Of a stretch of DNA of 64,000 nucleotides, positions 54,701-64,000 are shown one piece after another. Below the pieces are notes generated by a model. It had not been told where the DNA came from. It ran no database searches and saw only the letters and a program-made list of their open reading frames with translations. The stretch comes from Paramacrobiotus metropolitanus. Taxonomy: Eukaryota > Tardigrada > Eutardigrada > Parachela > Macrobiotidae. Each line of letters begins with the position of its first letter. Positions within the stretch are counted from its first letter, which is position 1. The position numbers and the translations under genes were made by a program. The stretch lies in the NCBI RefSeq assembly GCF_019649055.1, contig NW_026570280.1, positions 434,001 through 498,000 of the forward strand, written 5' to 3'.

Positions 54701-56710
54701 CCCAGCCATACTGCATCTGATGGCAAAATTTTTAAAAGGGCCTACAACATCCCTACTCTGGAATAAAATCACTAACTACGAGGTTTCTGCGTTGTGGGTT
54801 GCTACAGGAATTAAGTCCGCCACCCTGCCATTTGACAGGGATGGTCGGGAACGGTTTTGTAGGCTTTACGCAACATGGTTTTGTAGGCTTTACGCAACCG
54901 ACAGGACCACGGATCCGCATCCAGTCATGTAAAGTCCGATGATGATGTCTCCGACAGTAGTATATCCGTATGGAGAGGTGTTGCCTGTCTTGGAGCCATC
55001 TACGTCTTTTTCCTTTGGGAAATGTCGCTGCATTATTTCATCAGCCGCAGAAGAGGTCACAGAACGTCAGGCGCACAAGATCCAACAGTGGCTAATGGGA
55101 AGGAACTGCAGCATGACCATTCGCACGTACCGGATCCAAGTACTTTTGCAAAGACTAACAAGAAGCCCAGCGAAAATTCTGCCGCGCAAACGGAACTGCA
55201 ATCATCGCAATCTTCTAACGGAGAACCAGGCACACGTACAACCGAACAGCACAGGGAGCATACCCATAACCAGCACAGATTTATGGGTACGTACTTCCCA
55301 TTTTTTTTTAAAATTCAATACAATATTATGTGCACTCAAAACGCGACACTTCGAGCGATGACAAGAGCAGTACACGGAAGGTATGTCGAGCGATATCAAA
55401 TTCCCGTTGTAAGGGCACAGCCTAGCGGGTTACATATGTTCGTAACTTCGGGGACAGGATATTTTAGGGATCACTCCCTTGGCATGGATGATTTTATTGG
55501 GAGACTGCATTCATAATTTCGGCGATGGCCTGACCATTGCCGCTGCGTTCTCCTTGGATGTCCGTTCAGGAATCTCCACTTCCATCGCCATTTTCTGCCA
55601 CGAGGTTCCTCATGAACTAGGTAGATAGAGCGCAGTCTTTTTGCAGTGCAATTTGTAGTTGCGATTATTCCTTTTGTACATCCTTGCTGCTGTAAATAAT
55701 CAAGACCAAAAACTCGGATGCCCAAAAAAATTCTGCTACGTTCAAACTGAACCTCTTCTGTTCAAATTTGTCCCCGTCCGTTTATTCAGCTTTCAAAAGA
55801 AATGGTCACCAGCTGTCTTAATAAAAAAGATTGATTAATCAGCTGAACGAACCTTCAAATCGCCGGAAGTGCCACCAAATCTTTATTTCAAAACTCCCGT
55901 AACGAAGCCGAAAGTTGTTTGCGTTCCGAACAGCTGCTTAATCTAAAAAGTAAAAGTTTTTCAACAAACTTTGGGCTACAGAGTACATTAGCCTACATAC
56001 GAGTGTACTACCTACTACCTCGTGTAACGTAGTGCTAAGCAATTTCAAGCAATATACGAGTATCAGTACAGCTACAGCATGACATATTTACTAATATGCA
56101 ACAGCCATTCAAGCTGTAATACTAACTGGAAACGCGAGTTTACGTACTACATCTGTTAAAGTCTTGCTGCGTTGCATAAAAGATGAACATAATATTATTG
56201 TGATAACAACCTTTATTTGCTTACCCAGATGATCTCTCCTTATCGTCTGGTGCTGACAACTTTTTTCAGGTGATTTCGCGATCTTGCTCAATACCGGAAT
56301 GTCCTTCAAACTGGCTTTAGTGCTAAATTTGGTCTCTGCCGTAACTTGTTTAATTGGGTTCTATATTGGAATTCCAGTAGCATCATACGATTCGGCCAGA
56401 CAGTGGATTTTCGTTATCGCTGCCGGAATGTTCCTCTATGTCGCATTGGCCGATATGGTACAGAGCAACATGCAACACAAAATTTCTGTTATGTTGTAAG
56501 AGCTTGCAAATGATGCAATATGCAGATGAATCCGAATTTTCTTTGGTGACAGTCTTTGTGCGGGCGCTATAATGTATATATTTTTAGCTTCCGGAGCTCA
56601 AACACGGTGCCAGCAATATTCCAATACTGGTAGCGCAAAATCTTGGATTAATTGTTGGCGCGGGAATTATGACAGTTATGGCCCTTTACGAAGAATCCAT
56701 ACAAATATGA
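51743..56710 (+). CDS. ZIP family metal transporter (SLC39A, ZIP8/14/4-like)
   Basis: Predicted exons: 51743-51881, 52060-52643, 52802-52971, 54905-55286, 55468-55620, 56270-56457, 56588-56710. ZIP proteins import zinc, and some iron or manganese, into the cytosol. The ATG at 51743 opens a signal peptide. The ectodomain has the family string [14 protein letters not shown]. Then come TM1-2 ([33 protein letters not shown]), TM3 ([18 protein letters not shown]), a long His/Ser-rich loop (HDHSH, EHTHNQH), TM4 with the metal-site motif [17 protein letters not shown]5 with [16 protein letters not shown], and C-terminal ADMLPELKHG and [17 protein letters not shown]. Both metal-binding helices are intact. 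The EVPHELGD helix fits the LIV-1 subfamily. Within exon 2 the frame changes around 52215-52290 without an obvious intron, so a tiny intron, a sequence error or a mutation is possible there. Joins from exon 2 onward are in phase. Confidence 0.88.
53186..53264. repeat. near-perfect 36-bp-arm hairpin in ZIP intron 3
   Basis: GTTGTCGGCAAATC..AGCGCACAGCAACCAAAC on the left is mirrored by GTTTGGTTGCTGTGCGCT..GATTTGCCGACAAC on the right around a short TTTTGC centre. Confidence 0.9.
53443..54560. repeat. 1.1-kb inverted-repeat element in ZIP intron 3
   Basis: TGACAGGGATGGGCA at 53452 is mirrored by TGCCCATCCCTGTCA at 54479, with CTGCCA/TGGCAG pairs next to it. Inside, ATGACCAGTGGTCAG near 53600 is mirrored by CTGACCACTGGTCAT near 54335. 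A partial third end (TTGACAGGGATGGTC) is at 54831. A non-autonomous element or nested pair is likely. Confidence 0.6.
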
Positions 56711-57180
56711 TTTTGGCGGGAAATGGCGAACCGAGAGAAGCCCTCAGCCTTGAATCTTCAGCCGTTTTTCTAGATTTGAATTCGCAATTTTGTGTTGTGT
56801 CGTTGTCAAACTGCCGGTACTGACTATGAGAAGATCAAGCATCAATCAGTGTTTTTGCATGAATGAACTGTCAATCAAAGTGTTAATTGACGATAAAAAT
56901 TAATAATGTTAAATGCGTCAACGGTATCCGGTCGCCCTCGGTGCCGCTACATCAACCGCTCAAACGGGACCGCAGACATTACGTAACAGCCTATTCTGCA
57001 AACGAGCACGTCAGCCAGTATTCGCTTTCGTCTGTCCGATTTTCAATTCCATGCTGCCAGCGTTTCGTGGGCTTCGTTCGGATTTCTCCGTATCCATAAT
57101 GACATTACTGTTAAACCACCAGAGGTTGCCAAATTGTTCATGGATGCCGAAAAACGCGAAGTTGTCAAGTAAAGGCATCT
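56711..57180. other. spacer between ZIP and retroelement fragment
   Basis: No coding signal recognised; no repeat seen. Confidence 0.35.
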
Positions 57181-58340
57181 GTTTGCTTGAAGTTTGCTTT
57201 CAACTTGGATTTTAACCTATTTGTTAGAATTGGCGTTGCTCTTCGATTTGGGCTGCCCGTTGTGGAGGAGCATGACTGCGTAAACTGTGGAAGCCGAGTA
57301 GAAGCGAACGGCCACCACGGTTTGTCTTGCCCAAGCAGTAAAGGCAGATGGTCGCGACATGTTGAGCTGAACAATGAGGTGAAGCGCGGTTTAGAGCTCG
57401 CGGGCTATCCCTGCCAAAGCGAACCGGCTGGACTGTCTGACGGACACGGGAAGCGGCCGGACGGTATGACCCTGATTTCCGTGCGCGATGGTAAGGCCAT
57501 GGCACGGTATAAAAGAGAAAAATCTCTGGTAGCGAATGATGCTGAACGTAGCATGTACAAAAATTCAGTACTTTTCGGCATGTTTTCTTCAAAGGCATCA
57601 AGTTGTAATTAAGGGCGTAAACGTGTGGCACGGCCTACAGCCTCAACCGTTTGGAATTTTTCAAAACGGATTGCACATTCTCTTGTTAGTTTTTTATGCT
57701 CTCCATGCTCGTTATCGGTTTGATAGGAAATTATGATTTTTGCATAAGTCAAATTATGAATATGAGTGAACCTCATATAAGTCGTAGCAGCCGTCGGAGT
57801 GAGTGCCGTTGTAGGGCGCAGACAGACTGTCGCTAGCGCGCTGCCTGCCTGGCCTCTATGTGTACATGTCCGATTCAAACCACATTTCTACTACTTTACT
57901 CGACTCAGATGTTTTTTGGAGTTCCAAAAAATAAATTGCGGATTCAGAATCAGCTTAAAATTTCACTATTGCTTTCTGTCTGGGAAAAGTTTGTAGCCCC
58001 TATGGATCATCAGAAAACCACTGCCACACGTTTTCAACTTGATGGCCGTTTCGCCCATTGTATTTCTTTTGTCTTTCAAGAAATGTTAATGAGGTGTGAC
58101 GGCAAAAAAAGTACTGAATTTTCCTACAATGTCTTGCGCTACCAGAGAAATCCTGTATACCGTGGCCGTGGTATGGGATGCAACTTGCTGGGATACTGTG
58201 GCCGTGTCTCATGTACATGCCAGCTCGCTGAAAGCCGGGAGTGTCGCGCAACTGGCCGAAAACAGCAAGCGGCGGAAGTACGCTTTCGTCGAAAGCATAC
58301 CGATATGTGCATTGGCTGTTGCCTATCAAAATATACATAT
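57181..58340 (+). pseudogene. retroelement 3' fragment 1, split by an insertion
   Basis: The first piece (57181-57495) reads IGVALRFGLPVVEEHDCVNC, then ANGHHGLSCPSSKGRWSRHV, then SDGHGKRPDGMTL. This is the Cys-bearing C-terminal region found downstream of the reverse transcriptase in a group of animal retroelements, with the pattern CxxCG, HGLSC, RH, KRPDG. The continuation lies at about 58150-58275 (AVVWDATCWDTVAVSHVHAS, then KRRKYA) after an inserted hairpin element. No polymerase domain is present in this piece; it is a dead fragment. Confidence 0.7.
57495..58160. mobile_element. hairpin element inserted in retroelement fragment 1
   Basis: Ends are inverted copies: ACGGTATA then TCTCTGGTAGCG at the left and, reverse complemented from the right, ACGGTATA then TTTCTCTGGTAGCG. 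Both continue to AAAATTCAGTACTTTT about 60 bases in. The insertion separates GKAMA from VVWDATC of the retroelement frame, so its limits are known to within a few bases. No ORF of interest. Confidence 0.7.
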
Positions 58341-58549
58341 TTGTTTATGTAGCGACATTTATATCAGTTTGCTAACTGTGTTTATCCATCGAAGTAATCG
58401 AACCCATCATATGTAGCCGGAAGTTAGCCGTTTTTTACGTAATAACGGCAAGAAGGAAATTGAAAAACGGAAACACTGGAAAACTGAAAACAACTGAACC
58501 CCACGAAGTGTGAAATGCTGCTGATAGGTGGCACTATTGAAGACGCGAG

Positions 58550-59902
58550 GTGGCCAAGAACAGGCTGCACTCAATTGCTCCTGGCGCAATTGTTTTGCAG
58601 CCTGAAACGGTAACGTTTCTTGGTGCACCATTAACTGATGAGGCCATAACCCTCTCACTTCATCAGAAAATTGCTTCGTTGAAAATTTTTACAGAACGCT
58701 TGCAATTACTTAACGCCCATCATGGATTCTACCTGTTGCGGAACTGCCTGTCGATCCCGAAGCTCATGTACACGTTGCGTTGCAGCCCGTGTTGGAAAGT
58801 GCCGGAGCTGCTAGATGAGTTCGACTTGCACGTCAAAGATGCCCTAGAAGAAATTACCAACACCAAATTGAACAGCCTTGTATACACGCAGGCAACGCTT
58901 CCTGTTGCCAAAGGAGGTTTAGGTGTGCGACGATCGAAAGCATTGGCTCCTTCGGCCTTTTTGGCTTCCATGTTTGCAACTCGTCGGTTATCATCTCAGA
59001 TCTTCAACGGGAACAGCGAACAGCTGGTCAGCGATGCGTGCGAGAACTTGAAAATTGAGTCTGCTTGTGAAGAGTTGCCATTGGATCTGGCACGTGTTCA
59101 TCAATGCGTTTGAGATAACGCGGTAATACAAAAGGATGTTGACACCCTGTGGAACAACGTTGGTGACGATAAAAGAGCCGAAGCACGTCTGAGAGCAGTA
59201 AGCACGAAGTATGCCGGAGCCTGGCTTAACGCCCTACCCGCGAAAGTATTCGGCAACTTCCTGGATGATCAGACTTTCCGAATTTCTGTTGGCCTGTGGC
59301 TTGGCGCTAAGATCGTAGAGCAGCACTCGTGTGCGAGATGTGGTAAAGAGGTTGCGGAAAACGGATACCATGGGCTAGCGTGCAAGAAGTGCATCGGGAG
59401 AAGAGAACGCCATAATGGCATTAACGATATCATATTGCGAGCGCTATGTAATGCCGGCATTGAGTCATATCCGGAGCCCATTGGCTTTTTGCGTGAAAAC
59501 GGAAAGCGCCCGGATGGAGCCACGCGTTGGAAGTGGTACCGCGGACAGCCGTTAGTATGGGACGTCACTTGCAGAGACACGATGGCGGATTCATACATCG
59601 ACGCGACCAAAGTGTGCTGGCGCCGCCGCCGAATTGGCTTGCCGCGAGAAGAATGGAAAATACAAGTCGCTTACTGATCGCTGTAATTTCGTCCCCTTTG
59701 CATGTGAGACTTTTGGCACTTGGTGTGAGACCGGCATTGTTACGTTAAAAGAGATCGGTAAGAAGTTGTTTTTAAGGACGGGTGAGAGCCGCTCTACTTG
59801 TTTTTTGTTTCAGCGTTTAAGTTTGGAGATTATGCGTGGTAATGCTGTGAGTGTATTGTACACAGTCCCTTCCCATGTTAATTGGGACAAGTTCTTCATT
59901 TG
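58550..59902 (+). pseudogene. retroelement 3' fragment 2 (RT thumb plus C-terminal domain)
   Basis: Reads ETVTFLGAPLTDEAITLSLH, then RNCLSIPKLMYTLRCSPCW, then TLPVAKGGLGVRRSKALAPS, the usual sequence after the reverse transcriptase palm. An in-frame stop at 59111 interrupts it. The frame resumes to SVGLWLGAKIVEQHSCARC, NGYHGLACKKC, ENGKRPDGATRWKW and PLVWDVTCRDTMADSYIDAT, then shifts again near 59640 to KYKSLTDRCNFVPFACETFG and ends at 59902. An AATAAA follows at 59943. A decayed non-LTR-type retroelement is the likely source; the clade is not assigned. It is a separate insertion from fragment 1, since both contain the same domain. Confidence 0.75.
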
Positions 59903-60104
59903 ATCATTTTTCTTGAGCGAAGCTCGCCTTTGTACATATTGAGAAATAAACTTATATAAATAATACTGTACTTTCGATACCAAGGCGAAAAATATCATTA
60001 GAGAATTATCAGACAAAACACGATATTATTATGAGAATTAGATGTATAAAATTATAAGCAGCCAGAGTCATAGTTTGAGCTACTGAATGCGTCACTTGCG
60101 GAAT

Positions 60105-60330
60105 TTAATTCGGGGCAATTGCGTGAGCAGTGCAACTGTTAACATCAGTCCGCGACTGATACGCAATAATGTGTTGGCCCGTTTTCATTGGTTGCCGGCT
60201 TTTGAATGTGCATCCCGTGCAGCGAAGGAAAACTCCCTTCTCCATTAGACCACGATGCTTTCGAGTAGTTAAATGCGACAGAAACACATCCTCACTGTCC
60301 GATGATACGCGGCATATATAGCATTCATAT
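60105..60330 (-). other. Cys/His-containing frame, unrecognised
   Basis: A minus-strand frame reads HLTTRKHRGLMEKGVFLRC, then TGCTFKSRQPMKTGQH, ending at 60105. The C-x2-C and His arrangement hints at a small zinc-binding fold of the kind seen in transposon-derived proteins, but support is weak. It might be a downstream exon of the multi-HTH gene. Confidence 0.2.
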
Positions 60331-60467
60331 CTCGCGGTGACGGTGTAGGCGTCAGTGTTCGGCTCTTCTTCAGTGTGTCGGCTCGTAAAAATGTTATCCG
60401 ATTCCGGGAGATTATGTTCTTTCGTATCCGTGGAAGGACAAACAAGGGAATCAGCTAAATAGCATCT

Positions 60468-61948
60468 TTAAACTAGTACTGTATATAAACATTTAGAACA
60501 CACGGCATTACCGTTCTGGGTCTGCGCATTCGGCCGTTCTTCGATCTCGGGAGAATTGTGTTTAGCCCGAGTACAGCTCGCCGCGGACGCGAGATCGCAC
60601 TGTGAATTCACAACCTTTTCGGGCGGCGACATGAATGCTCTGGATGTTTGTGGAGAAACAGGCAACTGACGTTGCGGGTCGCGGCCGGATGTTAAGATAC
60701 TGCGGACACGCTCCGTCGTGAGACCCGCTGCCTTAGCCATGTTAGCTAGATGGTACTGTCCGCCAAAAAAATCATCGAAGGAATCCAGTTGCGGCTCGCG
60801 ATATCTGCTGACCTCTAAACATGGATTAAGACTTATCTCTTGGCATTAAGACTACCACCCGGCTACTTAAACGTCCTTGCCACCGGACCGACGGTTTGGG
60901 TACTTTTCCAAAAAACTTTTTTCTTATTTGCACAACAGTGTGTGGTACATTGCTCGATTGTGTGGTAAACTGCTATAAGGCAGTTGCTGTTCTTACCAGT
61001 CTGGCTTTCCTCGGAATCCGAGCGCATGACTGCTCCTGGCAAGTAGTACTCCCCTTCTTCGGTATTACATGCAGAAGAACGGATATCCATTGCAGTTTTT
61101 CCATTGCGATCATAGCTGCCGCGTTCAGCGCCTGGTTTCTCACGTTGCAGGTCCATTGAGCGACCCTTTCGGCGTTCACGCTTGGTGTCGCTGCCACCGT
61201 TCCCGTTATCTCGTGGTGCCTGAATAACTTGGGCCACTTCCGGCGGGGTCGCTTCATGGCCGACAGTTTTCATCATTTTCGCAGCCGCCGATTTGCTCAC
61301 GTTAAGCTGTTTGGCGATGGCACGAGACGACAATCCCTCTGCATGCAGTTTCAAGACGGCAGCGCGCGTCTGTTCGTACTTCTTTCGTGGGCGCTTCCGG
61401 AAGGTTTTGCCATTTTGCCGTAAAAGTAGTTGCATAGTGGCTTTCGACAGGTGGAACTTTTGCATGATATACGATCTACTGAGGCCCTCGTCGAAGCAGC
61501 GAAGTATACCTGCTTTCTGCTTTTCACTAATCTTATTGCGCGCTGCAAAAGTATACCCGGCTTGTTGAATTACAGCGTCCACGGCAGCCGGCTCCATGGT
61601 GACCTTGCGCACAATCTGCGCTCTTGTGCAGCCACGATAGAACAGTTGGAGGATCGTTTTTCTGTGCTCTTCAGTCACACCGAACATGCGGCGAATTCGG
61701 TTCAAGGTGGACAAACCAATGCCGAAGCGTTTCGCAATCTGAGCTGAACTGTAAGTTCCTCCACATGTTAGCTGCATGACCTCCTTCTTCTGCTCTTGCG
61801 TTAGGATCACTTGTTGTCGTGTTAACCTTTCCTTTCGAAGAAAACGTCCCACCGTGCTAACATCAGTGCCCACGCGATCCGCGATCTGCTGCCGTGTCCA
61901 GCCATCATTGCGTAGTTTGCAGGTTAGCCGTCTTTGTGTCTCATCCAT
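60468..61948 (-). CDS. multi-helix-turn-helix DNA-binding protein, probably transposase-derived
   Basis: Exon 1 (60997-61948) has five tandem helix-turn-helix units about 45-50 residues apart: GWTRQQIADRVGTDVSTVGR; TYSSAQIAKRFGIGLSTLNR; GCTRAQIVRKVTMEPAAVDA; GLSRSYIMQKFHLSKATMQL; GLSSRAIAKQLNVSKSAAAK. They resemble the homeodomain-like HTH of Tc1/mariner and resolvase-type recombinases. A basic stretch (TKRERRKGRS) follows. A strong GTAAGA donor sits at 60996. A TTTAG acceptor before 60814 gives an in-phase exon 2 with one more HTH-like piece, QYHLANMAKAAGLTTERVRS, ending at 60468 (432 residues in all). Without splicing, the first frame ends at 60863. The start is the ATG at 61948. No catalytic DDE domain is present. 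Nuclear DNA or chromatin binding is inference. Confidence 0.65.
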
Positions 61949-62059
61949 TACTGTGTTATTTGGCAACTTGAGGAGATGCCAAATAACTGCGAATAATCCA
62001 CCTATAAAGCCATAATAAAATTAAAGAACAACCGTCAGACTGAGAAAAACCTTATAGCG

Positions 62060-62330
62060 GCCTTTTATGCAACCTTGGTTTAATGGCAGACCCGGTACAA
62101 CCGTACCGGTACATAGCACTCAATTCGTGTACAACTGTACATCCTTGAGAACTTTCGCTTTCGCCCACGTTCGAAACTTTTTTGGATGGCTTTTTGACAC
62201 TGCGTTGCCAGATCATTTGTATACAGGTTGCGGAGTTATGAGGGTGGCAGAATTCCGAAAAGTTTCAATGCATTCAGGTGTACCAAAAGTCTCATTATGC
62301 TGTCACTTAAATACGCCTGTATCTGTATAA
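62060..62330. repeat. diverged copy of the satellite-founder fold-back family
   Basis: Contains GGTGTACCAAAAGTCTCATTATG at 62277-62299, matching 42441-42463 with one change; ACTTTCGCTTTCGC at 62151, like the satellite unit reverse complement; and ACTTTTTTGGATGGCTTTTTGACA. Confidence 0.55.
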
Positions 62331-64000
62331 TACACCTTTGTTCTAAGCCGCGACAAAAATATCCATGTAAATAGACCTGCCGTGTACATACAGCCTCACC
62401 AAGCTAACGAAGAATGAAGACTACAACGAAACATTCGCGTTTAACATTTTATAAGCGATATTTCACTGTTGCACCCAGACGCAACGATGTAATCATTATT
62501 GTATTTGTACCCGTTAGCTGTTTAACATTCATTCGTACTAATCAGATAATCTGCACAGGCGCACTGATAAGTTTACTGGCTGATGCCAAATGAAAGGTTT
62601 AAGCGTGTTCAGACTGGAATATTTTAGAAAAACAAACTGGCAACAGGAAAAACACTTGAAATTTTCGCCGCAAGTTAAACTTTTCATTATACCTGGGGGC
62701 GAAAATTTTTACCACCCCTGGGGCAACTTTGTATCATAAATACACATAGATTATACATTCGGTGTCGCTTTAACGGAAGGCGTATTTAGTAACCAGTTTC
62801 CCTGTATCTGTATATACAGAAAAGATGGAAACAACTGTAAAAATAATAATGTTGGATATTAGCACCTACTGCTAATAATAAATCAGTGTATGGATATTTC
62901 GAAATTCACTTTTTTCCAGTCCGGTCGGTCGATAAATTCTAATTCCAAGATCCGGTGATTTTGATTTAGAATTACCAGTCCGTTTGTCATCCAGAAGAGG
63001 TCTCGACAATACCTGGATGGAAGCTTGGAGGATTCGTATATATTTGGAATCGTTTGGATACGTATTCGAACTTCAGATTCCAGAGACTGATAAATACAGC
63101 AGATTTGTAAGACCGGACATTCAAAAAATGCAGCCGATACTAACTGAATATTGGATTTAAATGAATGAAATTAAGCTATTTCATGCATATAAAACCTGGA
63201 CCGAAGCCTACAAGGATATGGATTCTCAACCTTGTGGCTTACAACGCCCATTCATCCGCATACTGCGGATCGGCTAGCATGTTGTTACCACGAAAATGCG
63301 TTTTGTCCGTCCTACCAGCCAGACCCCTTTTCTGTGCCAAACAAAAAGATCACAGTCCTGTACCATTGTCACTGTCTGCCTGTCATTATTAGTTACAGTT
63401 AGTAGCTTACTCAAAATAGGTTTTCAGTTTTCCACACTCGAAGAGAAGCGCCACAGTGAAGTCGGGCCAAACCAGGCCGCTGCTTACCTATCGTACGTTT
63501 CGTTTGCTCAGTGGAACACAGTTTTATATACTTCTACCGGCATTGGCCGACATAATAAAAAGCTTGCGCTGATACGAATAACCTGCTCTTCCTTGCGCCT
63601 CACCAGGGCACATAAGGGTCCTCCAAATTCAGAAAAATCTCGTCTTTTGTAAAAAGATAGTATACTACCCAAGTATGCTTAAAAAAATATTTTCAGCTGC
63701 TGTAATTAAGATAGGCGTGGCCAGCGCAATTAAAAGAGTACGCAATACCACATATGTATGTACTTACTATGTTATTACAATGCACAGCGAAGGCTTTATG
63801 CATACGAGTATGCCGGCCCGTCATATATTGCAGTAGGCCACTAATTAGTAAACACTAAACACACTAATCCGGAAATAACAAATTTTGAAAATTTCCAGAT
63901 TGACAGCGGCGGTAGGGACCACCGCGTGCGGGTTTCACTTGGCTCGGTGCTAGCAGCTGCCCGAGTGCCCACCGCAGTGACTGCTACTCGTACAGACTGC
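62331..64000. other. intergenic to window end, nothing recognised
   Basis: AT-rich with short ORFs only (63165-63652). No motifs, repeats or RNA genes supported. Confidence 0.4.

Noticed and set aside
60468-61948. A bacterial origin for the HTH-rich gene
   Set aside because: Codon use is not distinct, a eukaryotic GT-AG intron is likely, and the HTH type is common in animal transposons.

Overview
This window is eukaryotic nuclear DNA, and the gene content points to a tardigrade (eutardigrade). The diagnostic gene is a three-exon CAHS (cytosolic abundant heat-soluble) gene at 11185-13366; this family is known only from eutardigrades. GC-rich coding exons, AT-rich introns with clean GT-AG boundaries, and many short non-autonomous DNA elements fit an animal genome. 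Species is not determinable; a Hypsibius/Ramazzottius-type genome is an inference.

Layout. 1-6640: two intronless SNAP-like (NSF attachment protein) paralogues in divergent orientation, separated by a 1.35 kb inverted-repeat element, with the 3' flank of a third copy at the left edge. 10116-16617 (minus): an eight-exon aldo-keto reductase with a complete catalytic tetrad, whose last intron contains the whole CAHS gene on the opposite strand. 17281-22690 (plus): an eight-exon LTV1 (40S ribosome biogenesis) gene, head-to-head with the reductase. 24877-25724 and 30271-30708: two paralogous two-exon genes for small secreted six-cysteine prepropeptides that I cannot assign to a known family, in duplicated DNA; a third exon 2 lies at 46128-46330. 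33172-35135 (minus): a two-TM fragment overlapping a tRNA-like sequence, and an intronless rhodopsin-type GPCR. 38967-40306: an F-box-like pseudogene. 40560-46040: repeat-dense DNA with a foldback element, a minisatellite, a possible secreted Cys-rich gene, a nested palindrome, and a 92-93 bp satellite (about 35 units) grown from one palindrome arm. 51743-56710 (plus): a ZIP (SLC39A) metal transporter. 57181-59902: two retroelement 3' fragments, one split by a hairpin element. 60468-61948 (minus): a protein with five tandem helix-turn-helix units. The remainder is mostly unannotatable AT-rich or repeat-derived DNA.

There is no operon logic here. The most unusual points are the antisense nesting of CAHS in the reductase intron, the secreted Cys-rich peptide family, the palindrome-seeded satellite, and the multi-HTH gene. 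Exon boundaries were read by eye from frame, GT-AG sites and conserved protein motifs; no alignment or transcript data were available.
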